The notes beneath the pieces were generated by a model, which saw only the letters and a list, made by a program, of their open reading frames with translations, was not told the origin of the DNA and searched no databases. The position numbers and the translations under genes were made by a program. A DNA stretch of 64,000 bases, taken from assembly GCA_963824275.1 (NCBI GenBank), contig CAWGOT010000003.1, positions 2,666,001-2,730,000 of the forward strand, written 5' to 3'. Origin of the DNA: JANXQG01 sp963824275 (GTDB taxonomy: Bacteria > Planctomycetota > Planctomycetia > Pirellulales > Thermoguttaceae). Shown here piece by piece: positions 49,298 through 58,913 of the stretch (positions are counted from its first letter, which is position 1; every line of letters starts with the position of its first letter).

Positions 49298-50606
49298 GGT
49301 TCATCCGACTAAAGCGTACTTGGTTTGATGGATGCCGAGGATTTTGAGTCGGAGGAATTCTTGGTCTCGAAACCCATAGGCTTGGCGTTTCATGGTTTTG
49401 ATCTTGTTGTTGGTGCCTTCCAGCGGGCCGGTGGAAATGGGGTGATCGTAGTAGGCAAGGATTCCCAAGGCGTGGAGGCGAAGCGTTTTGGCAAAGTTTT
49501 GTAGCATCCGGATGCCTGTGGATTCGGCGTAGGTGATCCAGTCCATGAGCAATGCCTGGGCCGTCTCCTCGTCGTCTTGTTCCCAAATCTCGTTGAGTTC
49601 CGCCTTGAGGTAGTAGGCCGTGGCCAACGGAGCATTCAACCGCAGGGCTTCCTCAAGACGTTGCGGTTCATTGCGGGCGGGATCGAGGTTTTCCGGCCTC
49701 TTGAGCAACAGCCAGCGCACCCCTTTGAGCACGTCTTTGTGCATCGTTTCCGTGAGTTCGCGATACATGGCACGCCGCAGTTCCGAGAGCTTGTCGTTGT
49801 AGAGCTTGATCACATGAAAACGATCGAACACCAGCGAGCACCCGGCAGATGGGTCGTGACGGCGTCGATATAGGCGGGCGACATGTCGGTGGCCACGGCC
49901 TCGATCTTGGCCCCCGAGTGGCGGAGCCGCATCCAGAAGTCCTTCAAGGCATCCCCGCCTTTTCCCGAGCCGACGTGGACCACCACTCCGCTATCCAGGT
50001 CCAGGACGATCGTCAGGTAGACGTGCCCCTTGGCGGTGGAAATCTCGTCAATGGCGATGTGCCGCAGGTGTTTCAATTTCGGCCTGTCAAACCGACGTTT
50101 CAGGTCGGCCTTCTGGATTTCCTTGATCACGTCCCAACTGATGCGCAAGTGGTCGGCAACGTCCTGGATGGTCATGTACTGCGAAAGTTCCAAAGCATAA
50201 CGCGCAAAGGCTTTAGTGTAGGTCACACGAGGATCGGCAAAACCAATTTCACCTGTCGGACGACATCGCACTCACGACACTCCACGCGGGGGATAGACAA
50301 CTCCAGGTACACCGGTTTGCCGCCGATGGGAACGGTACGAAAGCGACGAGGATTTTGTCCACGTCCAATCACGTTCTCCGACCCACAGGCCGAGCAACGA
50401 CAGGATTCCCGCGGTTGCTCAATCGTGAAGATAACTTCACCCTCAACGTATTTTGTTTTCACGTACCGGTAGCCTCGAACACCGAAGGCATGGTAAAGTA
50501 AGCTCGTGGACATGCTGCTTTCTCTCCTGGAGGTTGTTGAACGTAACTCCAATGAGAATCAGCATGTCCGCCTATTTCAACCCCGCATTCTTGAGCAAGT
50601 TGAACC
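49298..50606 (-). mobile_element. ISL3-family insertion sequence, 1309 bp, with 8-bp target duplication
   Basis: Ends GGTTCATCCGACTAAAGCGT (from 49298) and its imperfect inverted counterpart GCATTCTTGAGCAAGTTGAACC (to 50606), 13 of 22 positions matching. Flanked on both sides by TCTATTTT (49290-49297 and 50607-50614), an 8-bp direct repeat as expected for ISL3. It encodes one transposase on the minus strand. The right duplication overlaps the stop codon of the AbrB-like gene. Confidence 0.8.
49301..50513 (-). CDS. ISL3-family transposase, two frameshifts
   Basis: Start MSTSLLYHAFGVRGYRYVKT at 50513 with AGGAGAG upstream. Zinc-finger CRCSACGSENVIGRG...VECRECDVVRQV, HTH region (MTIQDVADHLRISWDVIKEI), then DDE catalytic residues in HIAIDEISTAKGH, FDRFHVIKLYNDKL and GPLEGTNNKIKTMKRQAYGF. 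Frame breaks near 50235 and 49825 divide it into three ORFs. If real, the element is inactive. Confidence 0.9.
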
Positions 50607-50607
50607 T

Positions 50608-50835
50608 CTATTTTGCCAACCGCTCAAGCGCCAGCCCAAACTGTTCGTTGCAATCCGAAAGTGCCTGCTCAAGTCCTTTGCGGCGTCGCTCGTCCTGTAC
50701 CGGCACGATAACCAATGCCTTGCCATCGGTAGAGATTTGCAGTGGCGTCTGCTCGGTGATGTCGAGGAGTTCCAAGATCGGGCGATCGATAACCAGAGCA
50801 AGACTGTTGCCATGTTTGCTTAGTTTTTTGATCAT
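50608..50835 (-). CDS. AbrB/MazE-type antitoxin
   Basis: 75 residues, MIKKLSKHGNSLALVIDRPI, the typical swapped-hairpin AbrB fold (HGNSLAL.I, LLDITEQTPLQISTDGKALV) with a basic C-terminal helix (DERRRKGLEQALSD). GGAGG lies before the ATG at 50835. The IS has inserted exactly at its stop. Across the IS the sequence continues (from 49289 leftward) as VPPLFLTLDEILA, which resembles the start of a Doc/Fic-type toxin before becoming unrelated. The antitoxin may therefore be orphaned. Confidence 0.8.
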   Translation of the reverse strand: MIKKLSKHGNSLALVIDRPILELLDITEQTPLQISTDGKALVIVPVQDERRRKGLEQALSDCNEQFGLALERLAK

Positions 50836-50858
50836 TATCGCGGCCTCCAGAGGATTGA

Positions 50859-50900
50859 ATAACGTTATAACATTGTAGCACCAATTGTATATTGAGGCAA
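50859..50900 (-). promoter_or_regulatory. Promoter and operator-like palindrome of the AbrB-type gene
   Basis: On the minus strand TTGCCT (50895-50900), 17 nt, TACAAT (50872-50877). Just downstream is the perfect palindrome ATAACGTTAT (50859-50868), well placed for autorepression. Start codon about 24 nt further. Confidence 0.55.
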
Positions 50901-51128
50901 CGTTTCGTCCGAGTTGAATCCCGGATCTCAAATCTCAGATTTCAAATCCCTTGCCGTCCGCCCCCGCTCCCCGCATCCTACCCATCTCCACGCTTGCTGT
51001 CGCTTTTTCGCCGTCAGAATCCGCCTTCCAGTACCAAGAATCCTCAATCCGGCATGGTACTGTATGGCGACTCTTGTCTATAATCCCGCACCTCGTTCCC
51101 GCGGTAGGAAATGAGGAGCTATTCCCAT

Positions 51129-51234
51129 GTAGGTCCTTTCTGCCGGAAAGGACTAATGTGCCATGATCCAGTGGAAGACCGAAACGTTTCCCGAGGTTCG
51201 GCGCCAATCGTCCTTCCCGGCAGGAAGGACCTAC
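51129..51234. repeat. Inverted pair of the AGGTCCTTTCTGCCGG repeat
   Basis: AGGTCCTTTCTGCCGGAAAG (51131 on) faces CTTCCCGGCAGGAAGGACCT (51213-51232). It spans the start of the large glycosidase-like gene and encodes part of its leader (LPGRKDLL). Confidence 0.8.
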
Positions 51235-54200
51235 TGCTGGTCGTCTCCATCCTCCTCTTGCTCTCTTCCTCCTCCCGCGCGGACGATGCGATGATGGTCC
51301 GCGTCGCCTGGGGCGGCGGCAGCGAGAAATCGTGGGAAGGCTCCATCGCCGTCAGCCGCGGCACGATTACCCAACCGCGACCGCTGGGGATCGAGGCCGA
51401 CGAACCGGGCTCAATGTGGCTGGAGGAGGGCCGCTTGTCCATCCGCCAGCGCTCGCCGCGGTCCTACGACGGCGTCGACATCGTCGTCACCGCCCCGGCC
51501 GACGCCAAGCTCATCGTGCAACTCACGGCCGCCGGCGATCCGCGCGAATCGCCGCAGATCGAAGTGCCCTTGGCCAATATCTCCAGCGAGTTCCGCATCC
51601 TGCAACTCGACCAGCGGGAGAATCGCCTGCTCGTCCGCCGCGCACCGGGCGACCCGTTGCTGGTCCGCATGCCCTATCCGTCGATGGTCTTTTCGCCCGG
51701 CGAGAAGATGCACTTCGAGGTCATTCCGCACCTGCTCCCCGTGGCTGCCGACGCCAGCGTGGAAATCCAGGCCCAATTGCTCGACGCCCAGGGCCAGCAA
51801 TTGTGGTCCAGCACGCAGGAGGTCCGCGCGGCGGCGGCGAGGCCGCTGCGATGGACCTCGTCCTGCCGCAAGACGAGGGCGTCTACGACATCGAGATCAC
51901 GGCCGACCAGAACGCCGGCTGGCCGCGAGCCCTGCGGCAGTCGCTGCGCTGGAAGCGGGCGATCGTCGAGCGCCGTTTGCAGCTTGTCGTCATTTCGCCG
52001 CTCGCGCCTGCCGCTTCAGGCCGGACGCGAATCCGATCCAAGTCCTGGAAATCGACCCCGCCAGTTCCCGCTGGTGGGAAAAGGTCAAGCTGCCGGCATT
52101 GCCGGCGCTGCCGAGGCTCTCGCGCGGCTTGAGCGGTCCGCTGGGCAACGGCATGCGCGAGACGATCCATCATTCCCTGGGCGACGTCTCGCAGCTCAAG
52201 CCGAGCGCCGCCTCGCCCGACGTGAGTTGGGAAGCCTACACGCTGGCCGTCAGCCCTCCCGGCAAGCCCTATGTGCTGGAGGTCGAGTATCCCAGCGACG
52301 TGCCGCAGACGCTAGGGCTGAGCATCGTCGAGACCAATGCCGCGGGGACGCTGGTGCCGATCGGCCTGGACTCGGGCATCGACGTCTCGGACGAGGCCGC
52401 GGCCGCCGCGCCGCCGCACTGGGAGCGGCACCGGCTGGTCTTCTGGCCGCGGACCGCTGCGCCGCTGCTCTTGATCACCAATCGCCGCGAGCGGTCGCCC
52501 GCCGTTTACGGCAAGATCCGCGTGCTGGGCGGCTGGGACCGCTTGCCCCGCAGCGATGCGGCCAACGTGTCCGGCACGGGGCTGGGCTCCCAGGAACTGG
52601 GAAGGCTTGCGGGTCGTGTGCCGGATATATCGATGGTGCTCGACCGACCTTCGCGGCTGATGGCGGCCTACATGGACCGCCCTCTGCTGGCGGAGAACTT
52701 CTCGGCGGAAGAATCGCTCGACACCTGGAGCGGGCGGACGCTGCAAGACTGGAAGACCTTCCACCAGGCGGGCACGCGGCTGGTCGATTACCTGCGGTAT
52801 GCCGGCTACAACGGCCTGGTCCTCTCCGTGGCCGCCGACGGCAGCGCGATCTACCCCAGCCAGGTCCTGGAGCCGACGCCGCGCTACGACACGGGCGTGT
52901 TCTTCGCCAGCGGCCAGGACCCGATGCCCAAGGACGTGCTGGAGATGTTGCTGCGGCTGATGGATCGCGAGCATCTGCAGTTGATCCCGGCGATCGAGTT
53001 TGCCACGCCGCTGCCGGCCCTGGAGGCGATCCGCCGCCGCGGCGGCGCCGAGGCCCAGGGCTTGGAGTGGATCGGCGCCGACGGCGCCACCTGGTGCCAG
53101 ACCTATTCTGCCCGCCGCGGCCTGGCGCCGTACTACAACACGCTCGATCCGCGGGTCCAGGAGGCGATGCTCTCCGCCGTGCGGGAACTGGTCCAGCGCT
53201 ACGCCGGCCACGCCAGCTTCCGCGGCCTGGCCCTGCGGCTCTCGGCCTACGGCTACGCCCAGCTTCCTGGTCCCGACTGGGGCATGGACGATGCCACGAT
53301 TGCCCGCTTCGAACACGACACCGGCGTGCAAGTGCCGGATGGGGCAGGGAGCCAGGCTGGGAGCGGGGAGCCACCCAGAGGGTACCCGGCGGGGAGCAAG
53401 ACGAAGCGTTTCGCCATCCGCGCGGCCTTTCTCGCCACCGGCGAGCAGCGCGGCCGGTGGCTGCAATGGAGGGCTGCCGAGTGCCACAAGTTCTATCACC
53501 GCATTCAGGAGATCCTGTCGGCGGCGCGGCCCGGCATGCCGCTCTACCTGGCCGGTGCCGAAATGCTGGCCGGCCCTGAGGTCGAAGCCGAGCTGCGGCC
53601 CACGCTGCCGCGGCGGTCGTCGCTGGCGATGGCCTTCCTGCTTTCGGGCATCGACCTTCGCCTCTTCCACGACGACGCGCAGGTCGTGCTCTTGCGTCCG
53701 CAGCGGATCATGCCGGCCGCGCAACTCACGGCCCAAGCCGTCGATCTGGAATTGGCCCAGATGTCGGAAACCTCATCCTACTTCCGCGGCCTGCCCCAAG
53801 CGGGCAGTATCTTCTTCCATCCGCCCCAGGAGGTCCGCCTGCCCTCCTTCGATCAAAAGGTGGCCATCAAGTCGAGTTCCACCCTGCTGCTGACGCAGGC
53901 CGTCCCTTCAGGCCTGCAGAATCGGCAGCGTCTTGCCGAGAGCCTGGCCGGGCACGACGCCCAGATCGTGATCGACGGCGGCTGGATGCTGCCGCTGGGT
54001 CAGGAGGCCGCCACGCAGCGGTTTGCCGCCGCCTTCCGCCAACTGCCGCCCCTGCACTTCAGCGATGCGGAGGAAAGCCGTTCAGGGCAGCCGGTCGTGT
54101 TCCGCTCGGTCGTTTCCGCGGGACGGACCTATGCCTACGCCGTGAACACCACGCCCTTTCCGGCTACCGCCCAGGTCCGCCTGACCGCATCGCCCAACTG

Positions 54201-55236
54201 CGTGCTCGACGACCTCAGCGGCGGCGGCCGCGCGGGCCGTTTGAAGGTCGAGGCCGAGGGCCTGTCGTGGGTCGTCGAGTTGGAGCCCTACGATCTGGCG
54301 GCGGTTGCCTTCTCGGAGCCGGATGTCAAGCTGCTCCAGCCGCAGGCCGCGCTGCCGGCCCCGGTGGCCGAGTCGATCGCCCAGCGGATTCGCCAGCTTG
54401 GCCTGAGGGCGGTCGCCTTGCGCGACCCGCCGCGGGGCTTGAAGGTCTTGGAGAACCCCGGTTTCCAGAGCAAGCCCAGCACGGCCGATCCCGTGCCCGG
54501 CTGGGTGATCTCGAAGCGGCTGGGCGTTTCGATCACCACCGACAGCACGCAAGGGCACGTGACCGATCCTGCGCCGGGGCCGAATCCGCAGTCGGTGCGG
54601 ATCGCCAGCGACGGGCCGATTGCCTGCCTGGTGAGCCAGCCCTTTGTTCCGCCCGCCACCGGCCGGATTACGATGTCGATCTGGATGCGGGTGGCCGATG
54701 CCTCGCAGCAGCCCAACGTCCGCCTGGCCGTTGAAGGCAAGTCGACCATGAGTACATGGTGCCCGGGTCGCGACTACTACCGCTATGCGGTGATCGGTCA
54801 GCCGCCGGGGCCAGGGCAGGAGGCGAAGCCGCTGGCCACGACCTGGGGCCGCTACATCGTGCAGTTCGACGATCTGCCGCTGGAGGGCTTTTCCCAGATG
54901 CGGGTCCGCGTCGACCTGATGGGCGCCGGCGAGGTCTGGGCCGACGACGTGGAGCTCTTCGACCTGGCGTTCAACGAATCGGAGCTGAGGGCCCTTTACA
55001 AGCTGCTCACGCTGGCCGATTTGAACCTGCAGAACGGCCAGGTGGGCGACTGCCTGAAGCTCTTAAGCGGCTACTGGCCGAGGTTCCTGATGCAGAACGT
55101 GCCGGTTGGTCCCGCCGCGCCTTCACTGGCCGCCAGGCCTGACACGCCGCCCCCTGCCGACGACAAGCCGCCCGACGCGCAGCCCTCCGGCTGGATGGAT
55201 CGCATCAAGGGCTACCTGCCGGGCCGGCTGTGGTAA
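51156..55236 (+). CDS. Very large secreted protein with glycoside-hydrolase-10-like domain, two frameshifts
   Basis: About 1360 residues when joined. Leader MCHDPVEDRNVS with a hydrophobic signal (LLLVVSILLLLSSSSRADDA). N-terminal beta-sandwich domains (VAWGGGSEKSWEGSIAVSRG). A central region (LVDYLRYAGYNGLVLSVAAD, TPRYDTGVFFASGQ, LQLIPAIEFATPLPALEAI, YAGHASFRGLALRLSAYGYA, RWLQWRAAECHKFYHRIQEI) has the layout of GHL10-type TIM barrels. A C-terminal carbohydrate-binding-like domain follows (VLENPGFQS, GRITMSIWMRVAD, MRVRVDLMGAGEVWADDVEL). Indels lie near 51840 and 52020. A 24-nt mini-repeat (54741-54764) adds STMSTWCP in frame. Catalytic residues not assigned. Confidence 0.6.
54741..54764. repeat. 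24-nt CCATG...CATGG mini-repeat, in frame in the glycosidase-like gene
   Basis: GTCGACCATGAGTACATGGT then GCCC. Translated as STMSTWCP between AVEGK and GRDYYRY, as an insertion relative to the surrounding domain. Confidence 0.8.
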
Positions 55237-55301
55237 GGTGTCGAGTTCTCCATTGTACTCATCACGCTCCGCCGTGATGCCTTTCCGTCTTTTATCCCTC
55301 T

Positions 55302-55975
55302 AACGGGGGATTTTGCCCGAACTTGCTCGATTTTCAGTCCGTTGCTCCCCTCGTCTGTCGGGAGAGGGGCCGGGGGTGAGGGCATCTTCTGTCCCACCAA
55401 CGGGGGATCTTGCCCGAACTTGCTCGATTTTCAGTCCGTTGCTCCCCTCGTCCGTCGGGAGAGGGGCCGGGGGTGAGGGCATCTTCTGTCCCACCAGCGG
55501 GGGATTTTTGCCCGAACTTGCTCGCTTTTCACTCCATCGCGCCCCTCGCCCGTCGGGAGAGGGGCCGGGGGTGAGGGTGTCTTCCATCCTGCCGACGGGG
55601 GATTCTTGCCCGAACTTGCTCGATTTTCAGTTCATCGCTCCCCTCGCCCGTCGGGAGAGGGGCCGGGGGTGAGGGCGTCTTCCATCCTGCCAACGGGGGA
55701 TTTTTGCCCGAACTTGCTCGATTTTCAGTCCGTAGCTCCCCTCGCCGTCTCGGAGAGGCCGGGGGTGAGGGCATCTTCTGTCCCACCAACGGGGGATTTT
55801 TCCCGAACTTGCTCGCTTTTCACTCCATCGCGCCCCTCGCCCGTCGGGAGAGGGGCCGGGGGTGAGGGCATCTTCCATCCTGCCAACGGGGGATTTTTGC
55901 CCGAACTTGCTCGATTTTCACTCCATCGCTCCCCTCGCCCGTCTGGGAGAGGGGCAGGGGTGAGGGCGTCTTCTG
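55302..55975. repeat. Seven-copy tandem array of a 97-bp unit
   Basis: Units start at about 55302, 55399, 55497, 55594, 55692, 55788 and 55885. Each has AACGGGGGATTTTTGCCCGA, ACTTGCTCGATTTTCA and then the palindrome CTCCCCTCGCCCGTCGGGAG followed by AGGGGCCGGGGGTGAGGG. Divergence is a few bases per unit. All frames read as low-complexity peptide; not judged coding. Fills most of the gap between the glycosidase-like and Uma2 genes. Confidence 0.9.
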
Positions 55976-55998
55976 CTCCCTACTAACTCCTAACTTCT

Positions 55999-56310
55999 TG
56001 TCGGCCGCGGCCAGGCCGCGTGGCGGCTTCAGACCGCGACCGACACCCGGCGCATCCAACGCGGCGGGCCGCCTTTCATTTCGCCCTCGGTTCGCTACGC
56101 CGAGGGCCTGTTCAATTGTCAAAGAACGTTCGTGTCCGCAGGATAATACGATTGGCGCGCGTCCGCTGGGAAAAGAAAACTTCAATTTCTTCCCCACCGG
56201 TTTGCTGCTGCGGTAGTTGCGCCGCAACAAATAGGGCGCGGGAACCCCACAGCATCGGCGCTCATTATCGTAATTATCCATAGTTATATATTATTGTCAA
56301 GGGGGCGTGG
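55999..56310. repeat. About 315-bp direct repeat, copy A
   Basis: Begins GTCGGCCGCGGCCAGGCCGC, includes CCCTCGGTTCGCTACGCCGAGGG, GTTTGCTGCTGCGGTAGTTG and ends CGTAATTATCCATA...TTGTCAAG. Copy B at 57415-57736 is the same along its length at roughly 80-85 percent identity by eye. No ORF is conserved between the copies. Confidence 0.85.
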
Positions 56311-56343
56311 CGATCATTTTCGACCGCCCGCCAGAATCTCAAG

Positions 56344-56543
56344 TAGGTCCTTTCTGCCGGAAAGGACTGATGCGTGAGCGCCAGCGGAACGATTTCGACA
56401 GAAAAATGGGGGACGGAAAAATGGGGAGGGGGAAAGGGGAGGGAGGGGAATGCTAATTACCTCGCGCGGCCGAGAATGATACTAACCCCAAGCGTAAGCG
56501 AGGAACATAAGTCGTTTCCTCGCTTACGCTTCGGGTTAGTGTG
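56344..56543. repeat. Palindromic repeats upstream of the Uma2 gene
   Basis: GTAGGTCCTTTCTGCCGGAA (56344 on) is the pan-window repeat. ACTAACCCCAAGCGTAAGCG (56481 on) faces CGCTTACGCTTCGGGTTAGT (56521-56540). Nothing coding is seen in 56311-56750. Confidence 0.75.
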
Positions 56544-56750
56544 AATCGTATCATTTCATCCCGCCCACCCGTTTTCCTTCTCCCAATCGGCCTTTTCCCA
56601 ATTTTCTGCCGATGGCGGAATACCGGCGCCCGATTTTTCCGGCCTTCTTGCCAACCCCCGTCCCGCGTCCGATAATACAAGAGTTGTGTGCATTCGGTCG
56701 GCCGCCCGTCCACGCCTTGCGCGGCTTTGCTCACGTCAAGGAGCAGTATT

Positions 56751-57389
56751 ATGGCCTCCGTGGGCCCTTTCACCCAAGTCCATTACCCAGAATCAGACGG
56801 CAAGCCCATGGGCGAAACCGACGAACATCGGGATGCGATGGTCCGTCACATCCAGATCCTCCAGGAGTACTACCGGGACCAGCGAGTTTACGTTTCCGGG
56901 GACCTGCTGATCTATTACGAGGAGGGAGACCCGAGCAAGTGCGTCGTGCCCGATGCATTCGTGGTCAAGGGCATCGCCCCCAATCGCCGCCGGACGTACA
57001 AGATCTGGCTTGAGGGCAGGGGGCCGGACGTGGTGATTGAGACGACTTCGCGCAAGACGCGGCGTAAGGACACGACGACGAAGCCCGAGCTCTATGCACG
57101 GCTGGGCGTGAAGGAGTACTTCTTGTTCGATCCGGACCTGGAATATCTGGATCCGCCTCTCCAGGGATATCGCCTTCGCGGTGGCGCGTATGTGCGGATG
57201 AAACCCGGCCACGACGGCGGTCTGACGAGTCGGGAACTTGGACTGCGGCTGCGTCTGGAAGAGGGGGAAGTGCGATTCTATCGCTTGGACACCGGCGAAC
57301 CGCTCCTGACCCCGGCCGAAGCGCGGCGGGCCGCTGAGGCCGAAGTCGCCCGACTTCGCGAGGAACTGCGACGGCGGCCGCGCAGTTGA
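56751..57389 (+). CDS. Uma2-family (DUF820) putative endonuclease
   Basis: 212 residues, ATG at 56751 with AAGGAG 8 nt upstream. MGETDEHRDAMVRHIQILQE, YVSGDLLIYYEEGDPSKCVV with PDAFVVKG (first Asp), PDVVIETTSRKTRRKD (E-x-K-like core), KPELYARLGVKEYFLFDP and LDPPLQGYRL give the PD-(D/E)XK fold of the family. The C-terminal helix (EARRAAEAEVARLREELRRR) is typical. These proteins are abundant in planctomycetes and cyanobacteria, with unknown role. The gene lies between two 315-bp direct repeats. Confidence 0.88.
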   Translation: MASVGPFTQVHYPESDGKPMGETDEHRDAMVRHIQILQEYYRDQRVYVSGDLLIYYEEGDPSKCVVPDAFVVKGIAPNRRRTYKIWLEGRGPDVVIETTSRKTRRKDTTTKPELYARLGVKEYFLFDPDLEYLDPPLQGYRLRGGAYVRMKPGHDGGLTSRELGLRLRLEEGEVRFYRLDTGEPLLTPAEARRAAEAEVARLREELRRRPRS

Positions 57390-57414
57390 GTTTTCCGGAT
57401 CGGCGACTTGCCTC

Positions 57415-57736
57415 TGTCGGCCGCGGCCAAGCCGCGCGGCGGCTTCAGACCGCGGCCGACACCCGACGCATCCAACGCGACGGGCCGCCTTTCATTCTTC
57501 ATTTCGCCCTCGGCTCGCTACGCCGAGGGCCTGTTCGATTGTCAAAGAGCCTTCGTATCCACAGGACAATACGATTGTGCGCGTCCGATGGGAAATAGAA
57601 ACTTCAACTTCTTTCCCGGCGGTTTGCTGCTGCGGTAGTTGCGCCGAAACCATTCGGGGCGTTGGCAACCGCACGGCGACGGCGCTCATTCTCGTAATTA
57701 TCCATACCTATGGATTGTTGTCAAGTGGGCGTCGCC
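57415..57736. repeat. About 315-bp direct repeat, copy B
   Basis: Second copy of the element at 55999-56310, starting GTCGGCCGCGGCCAAGCCGC and ending near TTGTTGTCAAGTGGGCGTCG. The remaining sequence to 57999 shows no gene. Confidence 0.85.
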
Positions 57737-57999
57737 GATTATTTTTCCGCCAAGGCCCGCCGCGGGTCGCACAATTGCGCTAAGTCATTTCCCTGCAAGA
57801 GCTTGCAACACGGGGCAAGAAATCGGAATTCGCGATAAATTCCGCCAGAATCGTCGGCCGCGCAAAGGCGCGGTGGACATGCCCACAGGAAGATCGCCGT
57901 AACTCTATGGCCGCCAAGCACTTGGAAAATCCTGGTCAGATTCCCACCAGCTCGCCATAGGCAATCATCAGAAATGGTGCCTTTTTGGCGTTTGTATGG

Positions 58000-58027
58000 T
58001 TGACAACAGGTTAATACTTGATATAAT
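58000..58027 (+). promoter_or_regulatory. Consensus sigma-70 promoter
   Basis: TTGACA (58000-58005), 16 nt, TATAAT (58022-58027), perfect in both boxes, about 49 nt before the ATG of the ribbon-helix-helix gene. Confidence 0.75.
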
Positions 58028-58075
58028 CATGGCGTATTCTGTTCGACTCCCGAAAAACCGATTGCGTAGTGAAAC

Positions 58076-58339
58076 ATGGCAAAGAAGCAGCCCGCGTCCA
58101 GAACGGGCCGGCGCGTCACGATTGATCTGACCACCGCCGCTGCAAAAGAGCTTGGCCGCATGTCGGAGCTTGTCGGCGTTTCCGTGCCCGAGGTCTTTCG
58201 GCAGTCGTTCAGCCTGTTTCGGCTGTACGTCGACGCGAAGATCGAAGGGAAGTCGTTGGCGATCGTTGACTCGAAAAACCTGGGCGAAGTCCGGCTGATC
58301 GAATTGGCGCTGCCGAATCCAATCAAGAAAGGTGGTTGA
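58076..58339 (+). CDS. Small ribbon-helix-helix-like protein
   Basis: 87 residues: MAKKQPASRTGRRVTIDLTT, AAAKELGRMSELVGVSVPEV, FRQSFSLFRLYVDAKIEGKS. A basic N terminus, a short beta-strand (RRVTIDL) and two helices match the ribbon-helix-helix pattern of CopG/antitoxin-type DNA-binding proteins. It is followed after 6 nt by a 124-residue partner. The two may form a regulator/effector or antitoxin/toxin pair; not proven. Behind a perfect promoter. Confidence 0.6.
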   Translation: MAKKQPASRTGRRVTIDLTTAAAKELGRMSELVGVSVPEVFRQSFSLFRLYVDAKIEGKSLAIVDSKNLGEVRLIELALPNPIKKGG

Positions 58340-58345
58340 TAAGCG

Positions 58346-58720
58346 ATGAGCGGCCTGGCACAAAAATACAAGATTCCGACCGAAGTCATGGCGTTCGTGA
58401 ACGAGGGGATTCTCAAGCTTGCGGGCGAGGACGAGGCGAACAAGACGGTCGAGTTCCACATCCCGGCCATGCGGTGGCGGGACCGGGCCGGACATATCAC
58501 GAGCTACTCGGTGATCTGGATCCACCCCGACTTCAACGCCGAATTCTGCCGCTATTACGCCGAAAACCCCGGCGACCTTCCCAACTTCTACGCCGAAAAG
58601 GACACGACGGATGTTGGGAGCGATCGAGTTGACGGGCTGGAATCGGTGGATGATTTTGTGGCGTGGCTTGAGGGCATCCTTGAAGACGCCAACCAAGGCG
58701 TCATAAGGCATACTTGCTGA
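58346..58720 (+). CDS. Hypothetical protein in a two-gene unit
   Basis: 124 residues, MSGLAQKYKIPTEVMAFVNE. Acidic and soluble, with KTVEFHIPAMRWRDRAGHIT, SVIWIHPDFNAEFCRYYAEN and a C-terminal acidic helix (VDDFVAWLEGILEDANQG). No recognisable family. Immediately downstream of the ribbon-helix-helix gene and most likely co-transcribed. Confidence 0.55.
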   Translation: MSGLAQKYKIPTEVMAFVNEGILKLAGEDEANKTVEFHIPAMRWRDRAGHITSYSVIWIHPDFNAEFCRYYAENPGDLPNFYAEKDTTDVGSDRVDGLESVDDFVAWLEGILEDANQGVIRHTC

Positions 58721-58739
58721 TTACAGCCATTGGGCTACA

Positions 58740-58913
58740 ATGACGGTTGCTTTGTTGACCTGCGGAGAACGAGCCGATGACCTGCAGGTGGAAATCGCGT
58801 CCGACGCGGCAACGATAATCGCGCGACGCGGCGAGCGTTTCGAGCTTTCGGCGAGCGGTCACTATGTGGTTCTTGGCAGCTACGAACCGGACCGAACCGG
58901 ACCCACGTTATGA
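58740..58913 (+). CDS. Possible 57-residue small ORF
   Basis: ATG at 58740, MTVALLTCGERADDLQVEIA then SDAATIIARRGERFELSASG and HYVVLGSYEPDRTGPTL, stop TGA 58911-58913. Coding-like composition but no clear ribosome site; it could be a fragment. The rest of 58721-59377 shows no credible gene. Confidence 0.3.
   Translation: MTVALLTCGERADDLQVEIASDAATIIARRGERFELSASGHYVVLGSYEPDRTGPTL

Noticed and set aside
53341..53400. Possible repeat insertion in the glycosidase-like gene (GSGEPPRGYPAGSK)
   Set aside because: Looks inserted by composition, but no second copy exists in this window to support it.
55302..55975. Possible CRISPR array
   Set aside because: The whole 97-bp unit repeats, including what would be spacers; there are no unique spacers and no cas genes.
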